Assembly: GCA_963703665.1 (NCBI GenBank)
Contig: CAVPFB010000006.1
Span: forward strand, 1 to 64,000
Direction of reading: 5' to 3'
DNA length: 64,000 bases
DNA from: AP-15 sp963703665
GTDB lineage: Bacteria; Pseudomonadota; Alphaproteobacteria; ATCC43930; CGMCC-115725
The position numbers were made by a program, and so were the translations under genes. Position 1 is the first letter of the stretch; each line of letters opens with the position of its first letter. Positions 47,334 to 57,788 of the stretch are shown piece by piece. The notes under the pieces were generated by a model. That model saw nothing but the letters and a program-made list of their open reading frames with translations. It was not told the DNA's origin and made no database searches.

Positions 47334-47542
47334 GCACATGGCCGGCTACGAAATCCGGTCGGGTTTTGAGAGCACTTTACCGCATCGGCTGGACGGTTAA
47401 GCGGCAGGCCGGCTCGCACCGCACCCTGCAGAGGCCGGGTTGGCCCGATTGCGTGTTTTCGTTTCACGAGGACGATGAGCTTGGTCCGCGGATGCTCACG
47501 CGGATCGCCAAGCAGACCGGGCTTCGGCCAGACGATCTTTAG
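47330..47542 (+). CDS. hicA: HicA-family mRNA interferase toxin
   Basis: A 70-residue HicA: KSGRVLRALYRIGWTVKRQA with the catalytic His in GSHRTLQRPG, then VFSFHEDDELGPRMLTRIAK and QTGLRPDDL. This double-stranded-RNA-binding-like fold cuts mRNA when freed from HicB. The GTG start overlaps hicB. The pair lies between hom and glpX, two genes normally adjacent, which marks it as a mobile insertion into a conserved locus. It ends 20 bp from the convergent hom gene. Confidence 0.87.
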   Translation: MSTWPATKSGRVLRALYRIGWTVKRQAGSHRTLQRPGWPDCVFSFHEDDELGPRMLTRIAKQTGLRPDDL

Positions 47543-47561
47543 CAACGGTTTACCGCCGCGT

Positions 47562-48857
47562 TTAGAAATCCTCGATGCGGATCAGGCGCGGCGGCTCGAG
47601 CACGGTGTCGAGCGCCTCGATCCTGGCGAGCGCCCGGCGCATCGCCGCCTCGACGGTGACATGGGTGGTCAGCACCACCGGCACCGCCTCGCCCGGGGCG
47701 CGGCCGCGCTGGATCATCGAATTCGAGCGACACCTCTTCGTCGCGCAAGGCCGCGGCGACGTCGGCGATGACGCCCGGACGGTCGACCACCATCAGCCGG
47801 ATGTAATAGGCGCTCTGGTGGCGCTCGATCCGCACGGCGGGAATCTCCCGCAGCTCGGCGGCTGGAATGCCGAACGGAAAAACCCGGCGGCCGGCGGCGA
47901 TATCGACGAGGTCGGCGGCCACCGCCGAAGCGGTCGGCAACGCGCCGGCACCGCGGCCTTCGAGCACGACGCGGCCGACAAAGTCGCCCTCGGCGACGAC
48001 CGCATTGTAGACGCCTTCGACCGCGGCGATCGGGGTGGCGCGCGGCACCATGCAGGGGTGGACACGCTGTTCGAGCCCGTCCTCGGTCAGCCGGGCGATG
48101 CCGAGCAGCTTGATGCGGATAGCCGAGCTCCTCGGCAAAATCGATGTCGAGCCGCGAGACGTGGCGGATGCCCTCGGCATAGACCCCGGCGAGATCGACC
48201 GGGCGGCCAAAGCCGACGCTCGCCAGGATCGCGAGCTTGTGCGCGGCGTCGATGCCGTCGATGTCGAAGCTCGGATCGGCCTCGGCATAGCCGAGCTTTT
48301 GCGCCTCGGCCAGCACCTCGGCGAATTCGCGCCCGCTCTCGCGCATCGTCGTCAGGATGTAGTTCGAGGTGCCGTTCAGGATGCCGTAGACGCGCTGCAG
48401 CCGGTTGCCGGCGAGCCCTTCGCGCAGGGTCTTGATCACCGGGATGCCGCCGGCGACCGAGGCCTCGAACGACAACGTGAGGCCCTGCTCTTCGGCGCGT
48501 GCCGCCAGCCGCGTGCCGTCATGCGCCATCAGCGCCTTGTTGGCGGTGACGACATGCTTGCCGTGATCGAGCGCCGCATCGACGACTTGCGCGAGCGATG
48601 CCGTCGGCGCCGCCGATCAATTCGACGACGACGTCGATTTCGGGATCGGCCGCCATTGCCGCCGCGTCCTCGTACCAGCGCACCGCCGACAGCTCGACCC
48701 CGCGGTCGCGGCGCCGGTCGCGGGCGGAAACCGCGGCCACGACGATCCGGCGGCCGCCGCGCGCAGCCAGCAGCTCGGCCTGGGCCTGCAGCAGGTTGAG
48801 GGTGCCGGCCCCGACCGTGCCGAGACCCGCGACGGCGATGTTCAACGGCGGTTTCAC
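47562..48857 (-). CDS. hom: Homoserine dehydrogenase (frame broken about three times)
   Basis: Hom reduces aspartate semialdehyde to homoserine in Thr/Met synthesis. Segments: LNIAVAGLGTVGAGTLNLLQ (NAD(P) site), IDVVVELIGGADGIA, HVVTANKALMAHDGTRLAAR, LTLSFEASVAGGIPVIKTLR, RVYGILNGTSNYILTTMRES, LGYAEADPSFDIDGIDAAHK, IKLLGIARLTEDGLEQRVHP and a C-terminal ACT domain (AYYIRLMVVDRPGVIADVAA). One extra base each near 48597, 48120 and 47715 explains the frame jumps; the end then reads LEPPRLIRIEDF with a stop at 47562. An essential-pathway gene intact but for single bases argues for sequence error. Confidence 0.88.
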
Positions 48858-49011
48858 GATCCCGGCGACCCCGATCCGACAGCCCGAAAGTCAGTCCGGG
48901 CACACTCGGACGCCGCCGCTTGGCGGCATCTCCGTCTGGTTGTAGCCTGCGCGGATCAAAGTTTCGATAATTTTTCCGTCGCCACCGCCGTGCAGGCAAT
49001 TACGGCGGCGC

Positions 49012-50166
49012 TCAGTGCTCGAACAAAATTTCGGCGCGGCCCTGGCCCGAATCGGTGTCGGCCGGTGCCGCCTCGACCAAAATCTTGTCCGCCGGTATGC
49101 CCGCCTTGGCCAAGGCCGCGGCGACCGCGTGCGCCCGGTCGAGCGCCGCTGTGAAAGCCGTTCAGCTGCTGGACCGCGCTGCTGCCGACCCCGGCATAGC
49201 CGACGACGCGCACCTTGCCGGGGTTGCGCCGATAGAGCGGCACGACCTTTCCGAGGTCCTGTCGGTCGGCATCGCTCAGGGTCGTCGAGCTCGCGGCGAA
49301 ATCGATCTCAGCGATTGGCGTATCGACCGGCCGGGCGGCGGCGACCTTGCCCGGCGCGGTTGCCGCGGCGGTACGGGTCGGAGTGGCCGGCGGCAGCACC
49401 GGCGGCGCCGGCGGCGGCTCGAATCTGGCGGAGGCGATCGCGGCCGGCAGCGGCGCCGCAGCGGGCGGCGGCGGCAGATGCGCCCGGGCCGGGCGGCGAG
49501 CCGGACCCGGCCGAGACTGCCGGCAGCCTCAGCTCGCGCGGCGGCGGCGGCGCCGGCTCGTTCTGCTGGGGGTTCGGCAACGAAGAAATCTGCGGCGACT
49601 GCAGGCTCGATTCCATCGGGCCGGGCTCGGGCGGCGAGCCGGCCTTGCGCAACCCTGTCGCTGCTGCTGCGCCAGGCGGAACCGAGGCGCCCGGTGCGGT
49701 CCCGGTCGTGACGGCAGCCGCCGGCCCCTGGGCTGCTGCGGCGGGTGCAGCCGCCGCCTCCTTCGGCGCGGCCGCCGCCGCAGCAGGCAGTGGTGGCGGC
49801 GGCGGAACGGCCCCGCGGCCTGGTCGAACCCCGCCTGAAGCTTTTCGCTGGTGTATTTCGCGTTGGTCCGGTCGGCGATCAGGCTCTGCGTCAGCTTGTC
49901 GAGCTCGGCGGTGGTCAGCGCCTGGGTCGGCGGCTCCGGAACGGTCGCGAGGTTCGGGTAATCCGACGCCTCTCCGGCCGCCAGGTTCTTGGTGTTCGGC
50001 GTCGTCGCCGGGTTGGGGTCGTTCTTGCTGACGCCGATCAGGTTGCGATAGGTCTCGACCGGGCTGCAGCCGCGAGCCCAACCAACAGCGCCGCGATCGC
50101 CAGCCGCAGCGCCGGCTTCGGCACCTTCGCGCCGGTGCCGCGACGGCATGACGAGGCTTTGCCCAT
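49012..50166 (-). CDS. OmpA-family lipoprotein with Pro/Ala-rich linker (frame broken about four times)
   Basis: From the ATG at 50166: MGKASSCRRG ... LRLAIAALLVGLA, then (one lost G near 50072) the lipobox cysteine in GCSPVETYRNLIGVSKNDP. A helical part (LTTAELDKLTQSLIADRTNA) and a long Pro/Ala linker lead to a C-terminal OmpA domain: IAEIDFAASSTTLSDADRQD, GKVRVVGYAGVGSSAVQQLN and ALDRAHAVAAALAKAGIPAD, ending AEILFEH. Breaks near 50072, 49820, 49490 and 49160. It is probably a Pal-like or envelope-linked lipoprotein that holds peptidoglycan; the usual Asp/Arg pair is only partly visible, so binding is not certain. Confidence 0.68.
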
Positions 50167-50388
50167 GACGAACCGAACCATGTACCCGAGAACCGGCCGC
50201 GGCCGACGGCCGACGGCGAAATCCCCCATTGCTGCACTTTCGCTGGGCGCTGGTGTATTAGATCCGGGCTGGCGCGTCACTACATTTGATCCGGCGAACC
50301 GGCGAGCGACGGCGGAAATCCAGCGCGCCCGCCGCGCAGGTGCGGCCGGGCCGGGTCGCGCCGATCCGATTTTGGCGAGGAAGCGGCG

Positions 50389-52227
50389 ATGAACGACGGG
50401 GACCGGGTGATGCCCGCGGCGGGAACGCGCCATCCGGACACGCACCGGCGAGTGAACCTCTCGCCAAAGCCGACGAGGTGGCGCGGCAGATCGCCGGGGT
50501 CGCCGAAAAGAGCCAGCAGCTGGTCGGTGAATTCCTGAAGCGGCAATCGGCGGAGGACGGGATCGGGATGGCGAGCCCGCTCGCCATCGGCGCCGCTTTC
50601 TTCGAGATGACGGCGCGGATGATGGCCGATCCCTCGCGCCTGGTGCAGGCCCAGCTGTCGCTGTGGAACGATTACATGACCTTGTGGCAGCGCACGGCGC
50701 AGCGGTTTCTGGGCGGCGAGGCCAAGCCGATGATCGAACCGCCGCAGCGGCGACCGCCGTTTTCGCGACGCCGCCTGGGGCGACAACACGCTGTTCGACT
50801 TCATCAAGCAGAGCTACCTGTTGACCGCGCGCTGGCTGCAAAGGACGGTGCGCGAGGTCGAAGGCATCGACGAGCGCACTGCGCACAAGATCGATTTCTA
50901 CACGCGCCAATTCGTCGATGCGCTGGCCCCCTCGAACTTTCTGCTGACCAACCCCGAGGTGCTGCGCGCGACCGTCGAAAGCCGCGGCGAGAACCTGCTC
51001 AACGGGCTCAAAAACCTGCTCGACGATCTCGATCGCGGCAAGGGGCGGCTGGCGATCCGGATGACCGACATGGCGGCGTTCCGCATCGGCGAAAACATCG
51101 CGGTGACGCCGGGCAAGGTCGTCTATCAGAACGACCTGATCCAGTTGATCCAGTACGAGCCGACGACCGACAAGGTCAAGCGCCGGCCGTTGCTGATCAT
51201 GCCGCCATGGATCAACAAATTCTACATCCTCGATCTGCGGCCCGACAATTCGTTCATCCGCTGGGCGGTCGCACAGGGCCACACGGTTTTTGTGATTTCC
51301 TGGGTCAACCCGGACGAGCGTCTCGCCGCCAAGAGCTTCGCCGACTACATGCGCGAGGGCCCGCTCGCCGCGTTGGACGCGATCGAGCGGGCAACCGGCG
51401 AGCGCGAGGCCAACGTCATCGGCTATTGCCTCGGCGGCACGTTGCTCGCCTGCACCCTCGCCTATCTGGCGGCCAAGCGCGACGACCGGATCAAGAGCGC
51501 CACCTTTTTTGTGACGATGGTCGATTTCGCCGAGGCCGGCGAGCTTTCGGTCTTTATCGACGAGGAGCAGCTCGCCGCGCTCGAAGAGCGGATGAATGCC
51601 AAGGGCTATCTCGAAGGCCGCGACATGGCGACGACCTTCAACATGCTGCGCGCCAACGATCTGATCTGGTCGTTCGTCGTCAACAACTACCTGCTCGGCA
51701 AGTCGCCGTTCCCGTTCGACCTGTTGTACTGGAACGCCGATTCGACGCGCATGCCGGCGGCGATGCACAGCTTTTACCTGCGCAACATGTACCAGGAAAA
51801 TCTGCTGGTCAAGCCGGGCGGCATCACCTCGACGGCGTGCCGATCGATCTCGGCAAGATCAAGACGCCCGCTTTTATCCTGTCGACCCGCGAGGACCACA
51901 TCGCACCGTGGCGCTCGACCTATGCCGCGACCCGGCTCTATAAGGGGCCGGTCAAGTTCGTGTTGTCCGCCTCGGGCCACATCGCCGGCGTCGTCAACCC
52001 GCCGGGCAGCAAATACGGTCATTGGGACAACGACAAGAACCCGCCGACGCCCGAGGAATGGCTCGCCCGGCGCCACCCAGCACCCGGATTCCTGGTGGCC
52101 GCTGTGGCAGCGCTGGGTCGCGAAATACGCCGGCGGCGAGGTGCCGGCGCGCCAGCCCGGCGACGGCAAGCTCAAGCCGATCGAGGACGCCCCCGGCTCC
52201 TACGTCAAGGTGCGGGCCGAGGATTGA
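50389..52227 (+). CDS. phaC: Class I poly(3-hydroxyalkanoate) synthase (frame broken about four times)
   Basis: PhaC polymerises (R)-3-hydroxyacyl-CoA into storage polyester. About 610 residues: SLWNDYMTLWQRTAQRFLGG, FDFIKQSYLLTARWLQ, PSNFLLTNPEVLRATVESRG, RPLLIMPPWINKFYILDLRP; the lipase-like box with catalytic Cys in VIGYCLGGTLLACTLAYLA; the Asp in LSTREDHIAPW and the His in LSASGHIAGVVNPPG; tail WQRWVAKYAGGEVPARQP. Breaks near 50440, 50760, 51828 (a lost C restores GGITLDGVPIDL) and 52075. The ATG follows GAGGAAG. No phaA, phaB or phasin gene lies beside it. Confidence 0.9.
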
Positions 52228-52440
52228 CGCGTCCGCGGCTATGCGGCGCGGCGTCGATGAGGCGGTTCGCCGCATAGGCCGCAATCGCCGCCCGAACCCG
52301 GCGCGTCATCGCCGGCGTGGCGGCCGTGCCGGCGAAAGCTCGCCGACATGATCAAGCGTGGCCTCGAGCGAAGCCTGCAGGATTGCGGCCGAACCCCAGC
52401 CGGACTTGCGCGGCGGAAAAATCGATGAGGGAGAAACGCG

Positions 52441-53714
52441 ATGCTCGCCTGGTTCGGCGAATTGAACGCCAAGGAACGGCGCACGATGGGCGCCTGCTTT
52501 GGCGGCTGGGCGCTCGATGCGTTCGACGTGCAGATGTACAGCTTTATCATCCCGACGGTGATCGCGCTGTGGTCGCTGTCGAACGGCAAGGCCGGGCTGA
52601 TCGGCACTGTCACCCTGTTGATCTCGTCGTTGGGCGGGTGGTTTTCGGGAACCTTGGCCGACCGCTTCGGCCGGGTGCGCATGCTGCAGATCACGATCCT
52701 GTGGTATTCGGTTTTCACCTTTCTGTGCGCCTTCGCCCAGAATTTCGAGCAGCTCTTCATCCTGCGTGCACTGCACGGGTTCGGCTTTGGCGGCGAATGG
52801 GCGGCCGGCTCGGTGCTGATGGGCGAGGTGATCCGCGACAAATACCGCGGCCGCGCCGTCGGGTTGGTGCAGACCGGGTGGGCCGTCGGCTGGGGCGTCT
52901 CGGCGCTGGTCTACACCGCGCTCTATGCCTTTCTGCCCGAGGCGATCGCCTGGCGGGTGCTGTTTGCGGTCGGCCTGATCCCGGCGGTCTTTGTCATCTG
53001 GATCCGCCGGCATCTCGACGAGTCGGAGGCCTTCCAGCAAAAGCGCGCGCGATCAGCCGGCGGTCGGGCGTCGGGCATTTGTTCGCCGCCTTTCGCCGCC
53101 CGCATCTGTGGACCACGGTCAAGGTCACGCTGATGGTCGCCGGTGCGCATGGCGGCGGCTATGCGCTCGGCATCTGGATGCCGACCTATCTGCGCACGGT
53201 GCGCCATCTGTCGGCAACCAGCACCGGCGGGTTTCTGCTGGTCCAGATCCTCGGCGCGTTGGTCGGGTTTCTGCTCGGGACTTATCTGTCCGACGCCATC
53301 GGCCGCAAATGGACCTTTTTGTGGTCGACGATCGGGTCCTTGGTCTTTGTGCCGATCTTTATGCTGGTGCCGATGAACAACGAAGTTCTGTTCTTTCTCG
53401 GCATCCCGATGAACATTCTGCTGCTGATGAAGTTCCCGCCGATGGGGCCGTTTATGACCGAGCTGTTTCCGACGGCGGTGCGCGGCACGGCACAGGGCTT
53501 CTGCTACAACGCCAGCCGGGCGATCGGTTCGTTTCTGCCGACAACGGTCGGGTTTGTCAGCCAGAGCCTGTCGCTCGGCGCCTCGATCGCGGTGCTCAGC
53601 GCCTTTGCGTTCGGGATCATGATCGTGCTGCTGATGGTGCTGCCCGAAACGCGCGGCCGCAGCCTCGCCAGCCTCGAAGCCGAGCCGGTGCGACTGCCGG
53701 GAGCCGCGCAATGA
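52441..53714 (+). CDS. MFS transporter, first of a tandem pair (frame broken once)
   Basis: A 12-helix major-facilitator protein of the sialic-acid/aromatic-acid H+ symporter kind: MLAWFGELNAKERRTMGACF, then GWALDAFDVQMYSFIIPTVI, the loop-2 motif GTLADRFGRVRMLQITILW, GFGFGGEWAAGSVLMGEVIR and LSDAIGRKWTFLWSTIG (loop 8-9). A single lost base near 53065, in the central cytoplasmic loop, breaks the frame; the second half HLFAAFRRPHLWTTVKVTLM matches the neighbour. Substrate unknown. It is strongly similar throughout to the gene 180 bp downstream. Confidence 0.83.
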
Positions 53715-53894
53715 CCGGGAGCCGCGCACCGAAACGCGACAGCACCCGCGCAGCCGGGTGGCGTCCTTCCGGCATTCGCAGCCCGCATCGCTGACCGAAT
53801 CTGTCGCAGGCTCCGTCTCGTCATGCGCCGGCGCGGGGTCGGGCGGGAGCTCGACAGCCCCGAAAGCGGCCGGAAATTACTTTGGAGGAGCGCG

Positions 53895-55178
53895 ATGCTG
53901 GCCTGGCTCCGCGATCTGAACGCTGATGAGCGCCGGACAATGGGCGCCTGTTGGGGCGGCTGGACCTTGGACGGTTTCGACTCCCAGATGTACAATCTGG
54001 TGATCCCGACCTTGATCTCGGTGTGGGGCCTGTCGCACGGCGAAGCCGGTCTGATCGGCACCGTGACCCTGCTGACATCGTCGTTTGGCGGCTGGTTTGC
54101 CGGTGCGCTCGCCGACCGCTTCGGCCGCGTGCGCGTGCTGCAGATCACGATCCTGTGGTACGCCGTCTTCACCTTTCTCTGCGGCCTGTCCCAGAATACC
54201 GCGCAGCTGTTCGTGCTGCGGGCACTGCACGGGTTCGGCTTCGGCGGCGAATGGGCAGCCGGTGCTGTGCTGATGGGCGAGGTCATCCGCGACAAATATC
54301 GCGGCCGCGGGGTCGGCTTCGTGCAGACCGGTGCGGCCTTTGGTCCGGGTTTGGCGGCGTTGGTCTATACCGGCCTTTACGCCGTTATGCCTGAAGCGAT
54401 CGCTTGGCGCGTCCTGTTTGCAGTGGGGCTCCTGCCGGCACTTTTCGTGATCTGGATCCGCCGGAATATCGTCGAATCCGAAATCTTCACAGAACAGCGC
54501 CGCCAGCGCCCGACCCCCAGCGCCGCACAGCTGTTCGCCGCTCTCCGCGAACCGCACCTATGGACCACCGTCAAGGTAGCGCTGATGTGCACCGGCGCAC
54601 AGGGCGGCGTCTGGGCGCTGGGCACGTGGATGCCGACTTATTTGCGAACCGTGCGCCATCTCTCCGCGACCAGCACCGGCGGGTTTCTGCTGATGCAAAC
54701 GCTGGGTTCGCTGGTCGGCTTTCTGCTGGGGGCCTATCTGAGCGACGCAATCGGCCGGCGCTGGACCTTTCTGATATCGGCGGTCACATCGCTGGTCATG
54801 GTGCTCGTCTACATGTTCGTGCCGGTCGGCGATACCGCGCTGCTGTTTCTCGGCATCCCGCTGAACATTGCCATATTGATGAAATTCTCGCCGATGGGCC
54901 CGTTCATGACCGAGCTGTTTCCCACGGCGCTGCGAGGAACCGCCCAGGGCTTCTGCTACAATGGCGGTCGTGCGATCGGCTCGTTCTTTCCGACCATGGT
55001 GGGCTTTGTCAGCCAGGTGCTGCCGTTGGGCGCCGCAATCGCGATGTTCAGCGCTCTCGCCTCCGGGCTGATGATCGTGATGCTGATGATGCTGCCCGAA
55101 ACCCGCGGCCGCAGTCTCGCCAGCCTTGAGCCCGAGCCGGCTTCGGCGGCACCGGATCTGCGCGTGCGAGCGCCGTAG
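53895..55178 (+). CDS. MFS transporter, second of a tandem pair
   Basis: 427 residues, intact, with the same layout as the preceding gene: MLAWLRDLNADERRTMGACW, DRFGRVRVLQITILWYAVFT, GFGFGGEWAAGAVLMGEVIR, WMPTYLRTVRHLSATSTGGF and MGPFMTELFPTALRGTAQGF. The start at 53895 follows GGAGGAG. The pair arose by tandem duplication; they differ in helix 5-6 (QTGWAVGWGVSAL against QTGAAFGPGLAAL), where substrate contacts lie in this fold, so they may carry different ligands. Confidence 0.87.
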   Translation: MLAWLRDLNADERRTMGACWGGWTLDGFDSQMYNLVIPTLISVWGLSHGEAGLIGTVTLLTSSFGGWFAGALADRFGRVRVLQITILWYAVFTFLCGLSQNTAQLFVLRALHGFGFGGEWAAGAVLMGEVIRDKYRGRGVGFVQTGAAFGPGLAALVYTGLYAVMPEAIAWRVLFAVGLLPALFVIWIRRNIVESEIFTEQRRQRPTPSAAQLFAALREPHLWTTVKVALMCTGAQGGVWALGTWMPTYLRTVRHLSATSTGGFLLMQTLGSLVGFLLGAYLSDAIGRRWTFLISAVTSLVMVLVYMFVPVGDTALLFLGIPLNIAILMKFSPMGPFMTELFPTALRGTAQGFCYNGGRAIGSFFPTMVGFVSQVLPLGAAIAMFSALASGLMIVMLMMLPETRGRSLASLEPEPASAAPDLRVRAP

Positions 55179-55399
55179 CTTCGGCCAACCCACTGAACCG
55201 GCCAACGATCTGTTGTCGGGGGCCGTCCGCCATCCCAGCGCAAGTCCAACGCGCGTGAGGACGCTCCCGGTTCGTATGTCATAGTGCCGGCGGCGGCCCG
55301 ATCCCGCACGCCGGCGGCACGACCGGCGCGGGCGCCATTAACCAAACGGCAACGCCTCTGCGGCGAAGATCGGCGGCCAACCGATCAGGGCTGCTGCGC

Positions 55400-56851
55400 A
55401 TGCTCGTCAACCGCGGATCATTCACGCTGTCGTCTCGATTTCGGACACTGTGCCTGATCTTGATCGGATTGCTTTGCACGCACCACAATGTCGTGCGCGC
55501 GCAGTCGCCCAACAGTCCGTTTGCGGCTGGGGTGTCAGTGGATGCCCGAGCCGGCGCGGCCGGGTTCGGCCGCTTTCGTTTCAACGACCGCAGAACTACG
55601 GCGTTCGGCCCGGCCTATGCCGACATCTGGCTTCACCAGTCGAATTTTCTGGCATGCAAGCCGCCGCTGGGCCGGCCCTTCAGCTATGCGCTGTGCCTGT
55701 TCTCGGGCCCGGCGGTCGGCACCCCGGTGCCGGAGGGCGGCGCGGCGGCCAATCCAGCACTGCCGTGCAGACTATCGGCTGACGGCAAGTCCGCCGATTG
55801 CACCTGCTATGCGCTGACTACCGAGCAATACCCGCCCTACGTTCCGTATTTCGTCGATATCAATGCGATCCTCAACCTCGATCTGTACTTGCGAACTGTC
55901 GGCGCCTGCGGTCATGACGGCGAGAACTGCAGCCCGCGAGAGCCGCTGCGCAGCTATAGCTGGTGGAACGACGCGCCGGTCTGCCGCGCCGCCAACGGCG
56001 GCCGGGTGATCCCCGGCACCGATCTGATCTCGGTGTTTTCGACGGTCAAGAGCAGCGATTACGCCACCGGGGCGTCACCCAATTCGACCTCGTGCACGAC
56101 CGGCAAATATGCCGGATGCATGACCGCACCATGCCATTACTCCGGCAAACAGGACAGCGCCGGCAACTCATTGGTGCAGTGCCAGTGCCCGGTCTATGAA
56201 GGCCCGTTCGAGATCTCGCAGGCGGGCGTCCCCTGCGACGCCAACAAGCTGACGCCGTCGGCCGCACGACCAAAGACCGGCGCGCCGCCGCCGGTATATG
56301 TGTGGTCGGCCGCGCACAATCCGGCGTTCAATCATCCCACGATCGACCCGCCGGCGGGCGGCTGCCTGCCGGACGCGCCGGACGGCAAGGGCTGCCCGCT
56401 CTATTCCGCTCAAACCTACTATCCGGTCACCAAGCGCAGCCCGCTGTGCCGCGAAGTCTGCGCGGACTATCGCGCAGGCATCCGCCCGAGCTCGAACCGC
56501 TCGGCTCCGCGCGGAATCCAAATCGGCTACACCTGCGACGCCGCATTGTGCACGATGCTCGGCAACGGCCAGACAAAGCCGCCCGAGCATGACCCGCTGC
56601 TCAAGGCCGAGATCCTGCAGAATGCATGCGGCAGCCTATCGGAACTGAACGGGTTGCGGGCGATCCTGGCCCTCGAACAGATCGACCAGGTCAGTTGCGG
56701 CGCGAGCCAGGTCTGCGGCTGCGACACGCCCGGTCGGGACATCGATGCCGCCACCCAGGCCGAGATCGCCGCGCTGAACAAAGAGCAAGAAACAGTCGGG
56801 GTGACGCCGCAATGTCTGATCAACGGCACCTTGTGCGGCGCCAGGAAATGA
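55400..56851 (+). CDS. Large cysteine-rich secreted protein of unknown function
   Basis: 483 residues. A signal peptide (RFRTLCLILIGLLC ... VVRA, cleavage near 34) is followed by a mature chain with 26 Cys, an even number suiting disulphides, spread as pairs and clusters: ADCTCYAL, VQCQCPVYEGPFEI, PLCREVCADYR, YTCDAALCTML and VSCGASQVCGCDTPG. Trp/Tyr-rich segments (RSYSWWNDAPVCRA, AYADIWLHQSNFLAC) look like a carbohydrate or surface-binding face, but that is a guess. No known domain is recognised. It stands alone with no secretion or thiol-redox gene near. Confidence 0.7.
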   Translation: MLVNRGSFTLSSRFRTLCLILIGLLCTHHNVVRAQSPNSPFAAGVSVDARAGAAGFGRFRFNDRRTTAFGPAYADIWLHQSNFLACKPPLGRPFSYALCLFSGPAVGTPVPEGGAAANPALPCRLSADGKSADCTCYALTTEQYPPYVPYFVDINAILNLDLYLRTVGACGHDGENCSPREPLRSYSWWNDAPVCRAANGGRVIPGTDLISVFSTVKSSDYATGASPNSTSCTTGKYAGCMTAPCHYSGKQDSAGNSLVQCQCPVYEGPFEISQAGVPCDANKLTPSAARPKTGAPPPVYVWSAAHNPAFNHPTIDPPAGGCLPDAPDGKGCPLYSAQTYYPVTKRSPLCREVCADYRAGIRPSSNRSAPRGIQIGYTCDAALCTMLGNGQTKPPEHDPLLKAEILQNACGSLSELNGLRAILALEQIDQVSCGASQVCGCDTPGRDIDAATQAEIAALNKEQETVGVTPQCLINGTLCGARK

Positions 56852-57278
56852 CCTCGGCCGAAGCTGCCCGACGCACCGGACCGGCGCCGACCAGAAAGCT
56901 TTCCGACCATTGCGGGCCGCGGGCCACTGCCCGAGCCTGGTGGATGACTTAAGACGGATAACGCCCAGTTTTCCACCCCACCGGCGAAGGCCGGTGCCCC
57001 CGGCTGGGATGGGTTCCGGCCTGCGAGCGTTTGAAGAAATCGGGAAACGAGGGATGCGGTTACGTCTTGCGTGCTTCGAGACGCGCCTCGGCATGATTGT
57101 CAGGGTTCGTACCCACCGGGTCCGTGCCGCTGTATGACCCCCATCCAAGGTGTCTGATCGATTTGGAGAGTGCTTGGCCGGCCGTCTGATCTTCGTTACC
57201 CCAGATCGGCGACGTGCGTCATCGGGTCGACCGCTCGCTCACGATCCGTAAATTATTGTCTGCAACCCCTTGCGATCG
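56852..57278. other. 427-bp intergenic region with dispersed-repeat remains
   Basis: No gene is recognised. It contains CCACCGGCGAAGGCCGGTG at about 56976 with a partial right arm TTCCGGCCTGCG (see separate entry), and near 57065 a sequence GTGCTTCGAGACGCGCCTCG ending GATTGTCAGG that looks like a decayed copy of the CTTCGAGACGC...CTCAGGATGAGG repeat frequent in alphaproteobacteria. The tRNA-Ala gene follows on the minus strand, so any tRNA 3' end is also here. Confidence 0.45.
56975..57025. repeat. Intergenic palindromic repeat, CCGGCGAAGGCCGG type
   Basis: The left arm is complete (ACCGGCGAAGGCCGGTG, itself a small hairpin); the right arm TTCCGGCCTGCG is degenerate. The GGATGGGTTCCGG middle matches the well-known CCGGCTTTCGCCGG class of alphaproteobacterial repeats. 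Confidence 0.45.
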
Positions 57279-57354
<76 letters not shown>

Positions 57355-57509
57355 ATCGCGCGATTTCGGATCTGTCACCGGGTGCGCGGACTATGCTGAG
57401 CGGGTCTTCCGCTGTCAAGGCGGGCGAGCGGGCGAGCGCCGCTCCGCTTGCGGACCCCCGCCGCGGAGACTACGGTCGCGGCGCCGTCACCGCCCGAGGT
57501 TTCGCCCGG

Positions 57510-57788
57510 ATGTACGCGTTGCTGAACCTCGTCCACACGGTGATCACGATCTATATCTGGCTGTTGATCATCCAGGCGGTGCTGAGCTGGCTGGTCGCCT
57601 TCGGCATCGTCAACCGGCACAATCGCGTCGTTGCCATGGTCGGGGATTTTCTGTGGCGGATCACCGAACCGCTGCTGCGGCCGATTCGCCGCATCATCCC
57701 GGATCTTGGCGGCATCGACATCTCGCCGGTGATCCTGATCCTGCTGCTCTACTTCGTCGACAATTTGATGTTTGAGTATCTTGGCTGA
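57510..57788 (+). CDS. yggT: YggT family integral membrane protein
   Basis: A 92-residue protein with two hydrophobic segments: ALLNLVHTVITIYIWLLIIQ near the start and SPVILILLLYFVDNLMFEYL at the end, with the YGGT motif between (LLRPIRRIIPDLGGIDISPV). It is a small membrane protein tied to osmotic tolerance and cell division in some bacteria. The ATG at 57510 is where homology begins; upstream codons are ignored. It overlaps the DUF167 gene, the usual yggT-yggU pairing. Confidence 0.9.
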   Translation: MYALLNLVHTVITIYIWLLIIQAVLSWLVAFGIVNRHNRVVAMVGDFLWRITEPLLRPIRRIIPDLGGIDISPVILILLLYFVDNLMFEYLG

